The notes under the pieces: model-generated | Told to the model about the DNA's origin: nothing | Databases searched by the model: none | What the model saw: the letters and a program-made list of their open reading frames with translations, nothing else | Assembly: GCA_947625405.1 (NCBI GenBank) | Contig: CANQOF010000012.1 | Span: 1-52,908, forward strand | Length of the DNA stretch: 52,908 nt | Origin: an uncultured Atopobiaceae bacterium | Lineage (GTDB): Bacteria; Actinomycetota; Coriobacteriia; Coriobacteriales; Atopobiaceae | Direction: 5' to 3' | Part shown: piece after piece, positions 50,618-52,908 of the stretch | How the letters are laid out: every line of letters begins with the position of its first letter | Position numbering within the stretch: the first letter of the stretch is position 1 | Translations under genes and position numbers: made by a program

Positions 50618-51724
50618 CTAGCCAATGAATCCGAAGCGCTGCCACGAATCGAGGTAGTCGATGAGGATCTGCTCCTCCTCGGGCACGTGGCCGACGATGT
50701 TGTGGAGCCCGAGGTTCTTCATGTCGCGAAGGACCACCTGGAGCTCGCCCTTGTAGCGCGGGTCGTTGTCGTTCACCACGACGATGTCGCCGCGCACGGC
50801 GTCGCGGGTGTCGTGCGGCGGGATCGGCGTGTCGTGGTACTTCACGCGCGCCATCGAGCTGCGAAGGATGTAGGGCGAGAGATCGCCGCGCACCACGTGC
50901 GGGAAGTTGAAGATGATCTCGCGCTCCACGTCCGTGTCGGCGTCCTCGAGGTCGATCTTCATGTCGATGCGCAGGGGGTCGATGGCCGCGAGGTCGTCGA
51001 GCTCCTTTTCCGTGGCGAAGGCGTTCGAGATGAGGATGTCGTCCACGAGGCCGGTGGCCGCGAGATGGCGCGCGGCGAGGCCGGGCGCGAGATCGCGATG
51101 CATCTCGAGCGTGGGGAGGCCGGTGCCGTTTCCCCACGGGCCCATGGCGTCGTGGTTCTCGCAACCCACGAAGCTCGCCACGCGGATGTTCTGCTCCATG
51201 GCCTGGATGCTCGTCTCCTCCCAGAAGTCGTACGAGAGGCCGCTATAGCGCTGGGGATAGAAGTTGTGGCAGGCCCAGAGGTGCGCCGGGTCCGCGCCGG
51301 AGAGGAGCGCTGATTCGAGGATGGCGTCGCGCATGGAGGCGTTGATCTCCACCACGAGGCCGAAGGGGTTGTGCGTCATCTCGGCGATGGTGCGGTCGGC
51401 GTAGGGCGCGTCGAGACGAAGGCCGTCGGCGCCGAGGTCGTGGAAGAACGAGAGATCCTCGGGGCTCACGCCGAGGCGATCGAGCACCGCGGGCCACACG
51501 TCGAGCACGAGCTGCATGCCGTTCGCGTGGATGCGCTCGGCCACCGGCTTGAACTCCTCGACGATCTGCTCGCGGTCCCCCTTCACGGAAAGCAAGCAGC
51601 TGAAGACGCGCGTGTAGCCGCGCTTTCCAGCCGCGTCGATGTAGGCGAGGGTTTCCTCCTGGGAGCAATGCTCGGGATAGACCGAGATGCCCAATCCGAG
51701 CCTCTTCGGTGACGTGTAGGCCAT
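50618..51724 (-). CDS. MupG-like 6-phospho-N-acetylmuramidase (DUF871 family)
   Basis: Members such as Bacillus and Staphylococcus MupG hydrolyse MurNAc 6-phosphate-GlcNAc released from wall recycling. This 368-residue protein has the DUF871 barrel start RLGLGISVYPEHCSQEETLA, GYTRVFSCLLSVKGD, DGLRLDAPYADRTI and ACHNFYPQRYSGLSYDFW, and the C-terminal domain with NDNDPRYKGELQVVLRDMK. The ATG at 51724 has GGAG upstream; a longer frame is open. It leads the EIIC operon. The permease next to it is of the Lac type rather than the MurP type, so the substrate may be another phospho-disaccharide. Confidence 0.85.
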   Translation of the reverse strand: MAYTSPKRLGLGISVYPEHCSQEETLAYIDAAGKRGYTRVFSCLLSVKGDREQIVEEFKPVAERIHANGMQLVLDVWPAVLDRLGVSPEDLSFFHDLGADGLRLDAPYADRTIAEMTHNPFGLVVEINASMRDAILESALLSGADPAHLWACHNFYPQRYSGLSYDFWEETSIQAMEQNIRVASFVGCENHDAMGPWGNGTGLPTLEMHRDLAPGLAARHLAATGLVDDILISNAFATEKELDDLAAIDPLRIDMKIDLEDADTDVEREIIFNFPHVVRGDLSPYILRSSMARVKYHDTPIPPHDTRDAVRGDIVVVNDNDPRYKGELQVVLRDMKNLGLHNIVGHVPEEEQILIDYLDSWQRFGFIG

Positions 51725-52026
51725 GGCCGCTCCGCTTCTTTCGCAAGCGACTCCCACAGCCGTGGCTCGAGCATCCCATGCAGCGTGGAGGAGGCGCTTT
51801 GTGGGTTTAAACGGCTTAAATGTTTATATGCGATTCACTGAAACCTCAGGAAAAGCGCGTGAAAGGTTAGTTAATTCGGCGAGTAAAGCCGAACGGTATC
51901 CCCCACCCCGCGAGCGGTTTTCAGCTTTTTGAAGCCCAGGACGGCGAATGCCGGATGGTCCATTAATACAAGCGAGGGGGGCTGGTTGCCATGCAACCAG
52001 CCCCCCTCGGTGAGATCAATCCGGCC
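51725..52026. promoter_or_regulatory. Upstream region of the mupG operon and 3' end of the DUF5648 gene
   Basis: A 302-bp gap. An AT-rich section (51805-51865) with TATAAA-like and palindromic GTTTAAAC sequence (51806-51813) is a probable promoter/operator for mupG on the minus strand. The nearby hairpin at 51974-52008 belongs to the DUF5648 gene. No coding frame was seen. Confidence 0.45.
51974..52008 (-). terminator. Perfect 16-bp hairpin after the DUF5648 gene
   Basis: GAGGGGGGCTGGTTGC and its exact complement flank a 3-nt loop (CAT), about 20 bases past the stop. It is very stable, with only a weak T-tract (CGCTTGTATT) on the minus strand. It probably terminates the gene or stops read-through into the mupG promoter. 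Confidence 0.65.
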
Positions 52027-52908
52027 TTACTCCTCCGGCGGGAGCGCGGCGGCGTACCAGCAGGCGTCCTCCTGGTTCCAACCGAGCTTTCCGAGCTCTG
52101 CGTACTCGGTGGCGTTTGGCGTGTAGAGGTGGGCTCCCACGCCTCCGTTCTCCGTCATGTACTTGTTGAAGAGACGGTAGACGGGCGCCGCGTGTTTGTC
52201 TTTCGGGTCCGCGCTTTGGAAGACGGCGTCCTCGAACTCCCAGCCGAGACGGGTGAGCTCGCTCACCTCCGCGGGCACCATCGTGTAGAGGTGGTCGCCG
52301 TTATGGGGGTTGTAGAGGCGGAACACGTGGCCAGAGCCCTGATCGAGCTCCTCGAGCTTGTCGAGCGTGATGGCGGCCTCGGAGAGCTCCACCTCCTCCT
52401 GGTAGGAGGTGATGCCCTCCTGCTGCCAGCCGATCTTCGCGAGCTCTTCGTACTCATGCTCGTCGGTCGTCAAGAGGTGCTGGCCGTCGTAGGGGTTGTA
52501 GAGGCGATAGACCGGGATGAGGCCCGCGTAGAGGGCATCACGCTCCGAGCAGGTGAAGATGAGGTCGTAGGTGATCTTGGCGGGTTCTCTCATGCCCTCC
52601 TCCATGACGGAGGTGATGAGGAGCTGGCAGTGGCGTCCCACGAGGTCTCCCACGGTCGGCCCCACGGCCATTTCCTCGGCCTCCACCTCAGGGGCCGTCG
52701 CCCGCACGAGCCCGAGCTTCTGGGCGAAGAGGCGAGGCCAGCTCTTGAGCTCCTCTTTGGTGGAGTAGGTGAGCTCGGGCTCCTCGCCCGTCATGGTCGT
52801 GACGGAGGCGATCACCTTCTGGTTCTCGTGAGCGGCGGAAAGGAAGGCCTCCATGACGTCGTAGCCGAGCGAGGAGGCGCTCTCCTCGAGGCCGCGCTCG
52901 GAGACGTC
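52027..52908 (-). CDS. DUF5648-repeat protein, partial at the window edge
   Basis: The frame stays open to the right edge (the first visible codons read DVSERGLEESASSLGYDV), so the N-terminus is missing. An alpha/beta-looking region of about 120 residues leads into three C-terminal DUF5648-type repeats: VYRLYNPYDGQHLLTTDEHE, VFRLYNPHNGDHLYTMVPAE and VYRLFNKYMTENGGVGAHLY, each ending LGW-type (IGWQQEG, LGWEFED, LGWNQED). The same repeats occur in the amidase at 13141-15096. They are typical of surface-associated proteins; the catalytic part, if any, lies outside the window. Confidence 0.75.
   Translation of the reverse strand, partial: DVSERGLEESASSLGYDVMEAFLSAAHENQKVIASVTTMTGEEPELTYSTKEELKSWPRLFAQKLGLVRATAPEVEAEEMAVGPTVGDLVGRHCQLLITSVMEEGMREPAKITYDLIFTCSERDALYAGLIPVYRLYNPYDGQHLLTTDEHEYEELAKIGWQQEGITSYQEEVELSEAAITLDKLEELDQGSGHVFRLYNPHNGDHLYTMVPAEVSELTRLGWEFEDAVFQSADPKDKHAAPVYRLFNKYMTENGGVGAHLYTPNATEYAELGKLGWNQEDACWYAAALPPEE

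Overview
This is GC-rich bacterial chromosome with tightly packed genes, many GTG/TTG starts and short overlaps. The gene set points to an anaerobic, sugar-fermenting actinobacterium of the class Coriobacteriia, most like Olsenella/Atopobiaceae. The indicators are MurT/GatD lipid II amidation, an AmaP-DUF2273-Asp23 envelope cluster, general PTS proteins beside fruK, a two-gene transketolase, an NADP-type glutamate dehydrogenase and an actinobacterial dCTP deaminase. The taxonomic call is inference from gene content.

Layout. 1-6.2 kb (minus): a partial sugar kinase, class II aldolase, then amaP-DUF2273-asp23-murT-gatD in one tight run, with yebC upstream. 6.4-15.1 kb: a CPA2-type antiporter (plus), then lgt, dcd, a NifU-like protein, a long U32 protein, tyrS and a secreted amidase/glucosaminidase (minus). 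15.4-17.6 kb: a class A penicillin-binding protein. 17.6-21.0 kb: argR-argG-argH (minus). 21.2-22.6 kb: a membrane-anchored C39-like protein that lacks its catalytic cysteine. 22.6-23.0 kb: a gene-free pocket with two palindromic elements. 23.0-27.5 kb: phosphoglucomutase, engB and split transketolase. 27.7-33.9 kb: tig-clpP-clpX-ydcF-like-ABC exporter (minus). 34.2-36.1 kb: tRNA-Leu with a duplicated 3' end, gdhA, tRNA-Gly and tRNA-Pro. 36.1-39.25 kb: dagK-like gene, a repeat-packed gap, an AAA ATPase and a second repeat-rich gap. 39.3-43.1 kb: EIIA-fruK-ptsH-ptsI, most with their own terminator. 43.4-45.7 kb: tRNA-Arg and ligA. 45.7-45.86 kb: three REP-like units. 45.9-51.7 kb: mupG-EIIC-small membrane protein-DUF3284-copA (minus). 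52.0 kb to the edge: a partial protein with DUF5648 repeats.

How it works together. Most genes are housekeeping: envelope assembly (GatD/MurT, PBP, Lgt, amidase), sugar uptake and glycolysis (PTS, FruK, aldolase, phosphoglucomutase, transketolase), arginine synthesis and protein quality control. The unusual material lies in the non-coding DNA and a few odd proteins. It comprises an inverted pair of about 120-bp palindromic elements, each just after a stop codon; a 201-nt near-palindrome with perfect 30-bp arms; seven 10-bp repeats in place of a -35 box before an AAA ATPase; a partial tRNA-Leu duplication; and a C39 family protein with its nucleophile replaced by serine. No insertion sequence, phage gene or genuine CRISPR array is visible. 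Base composition and database similarity could not be computed here.
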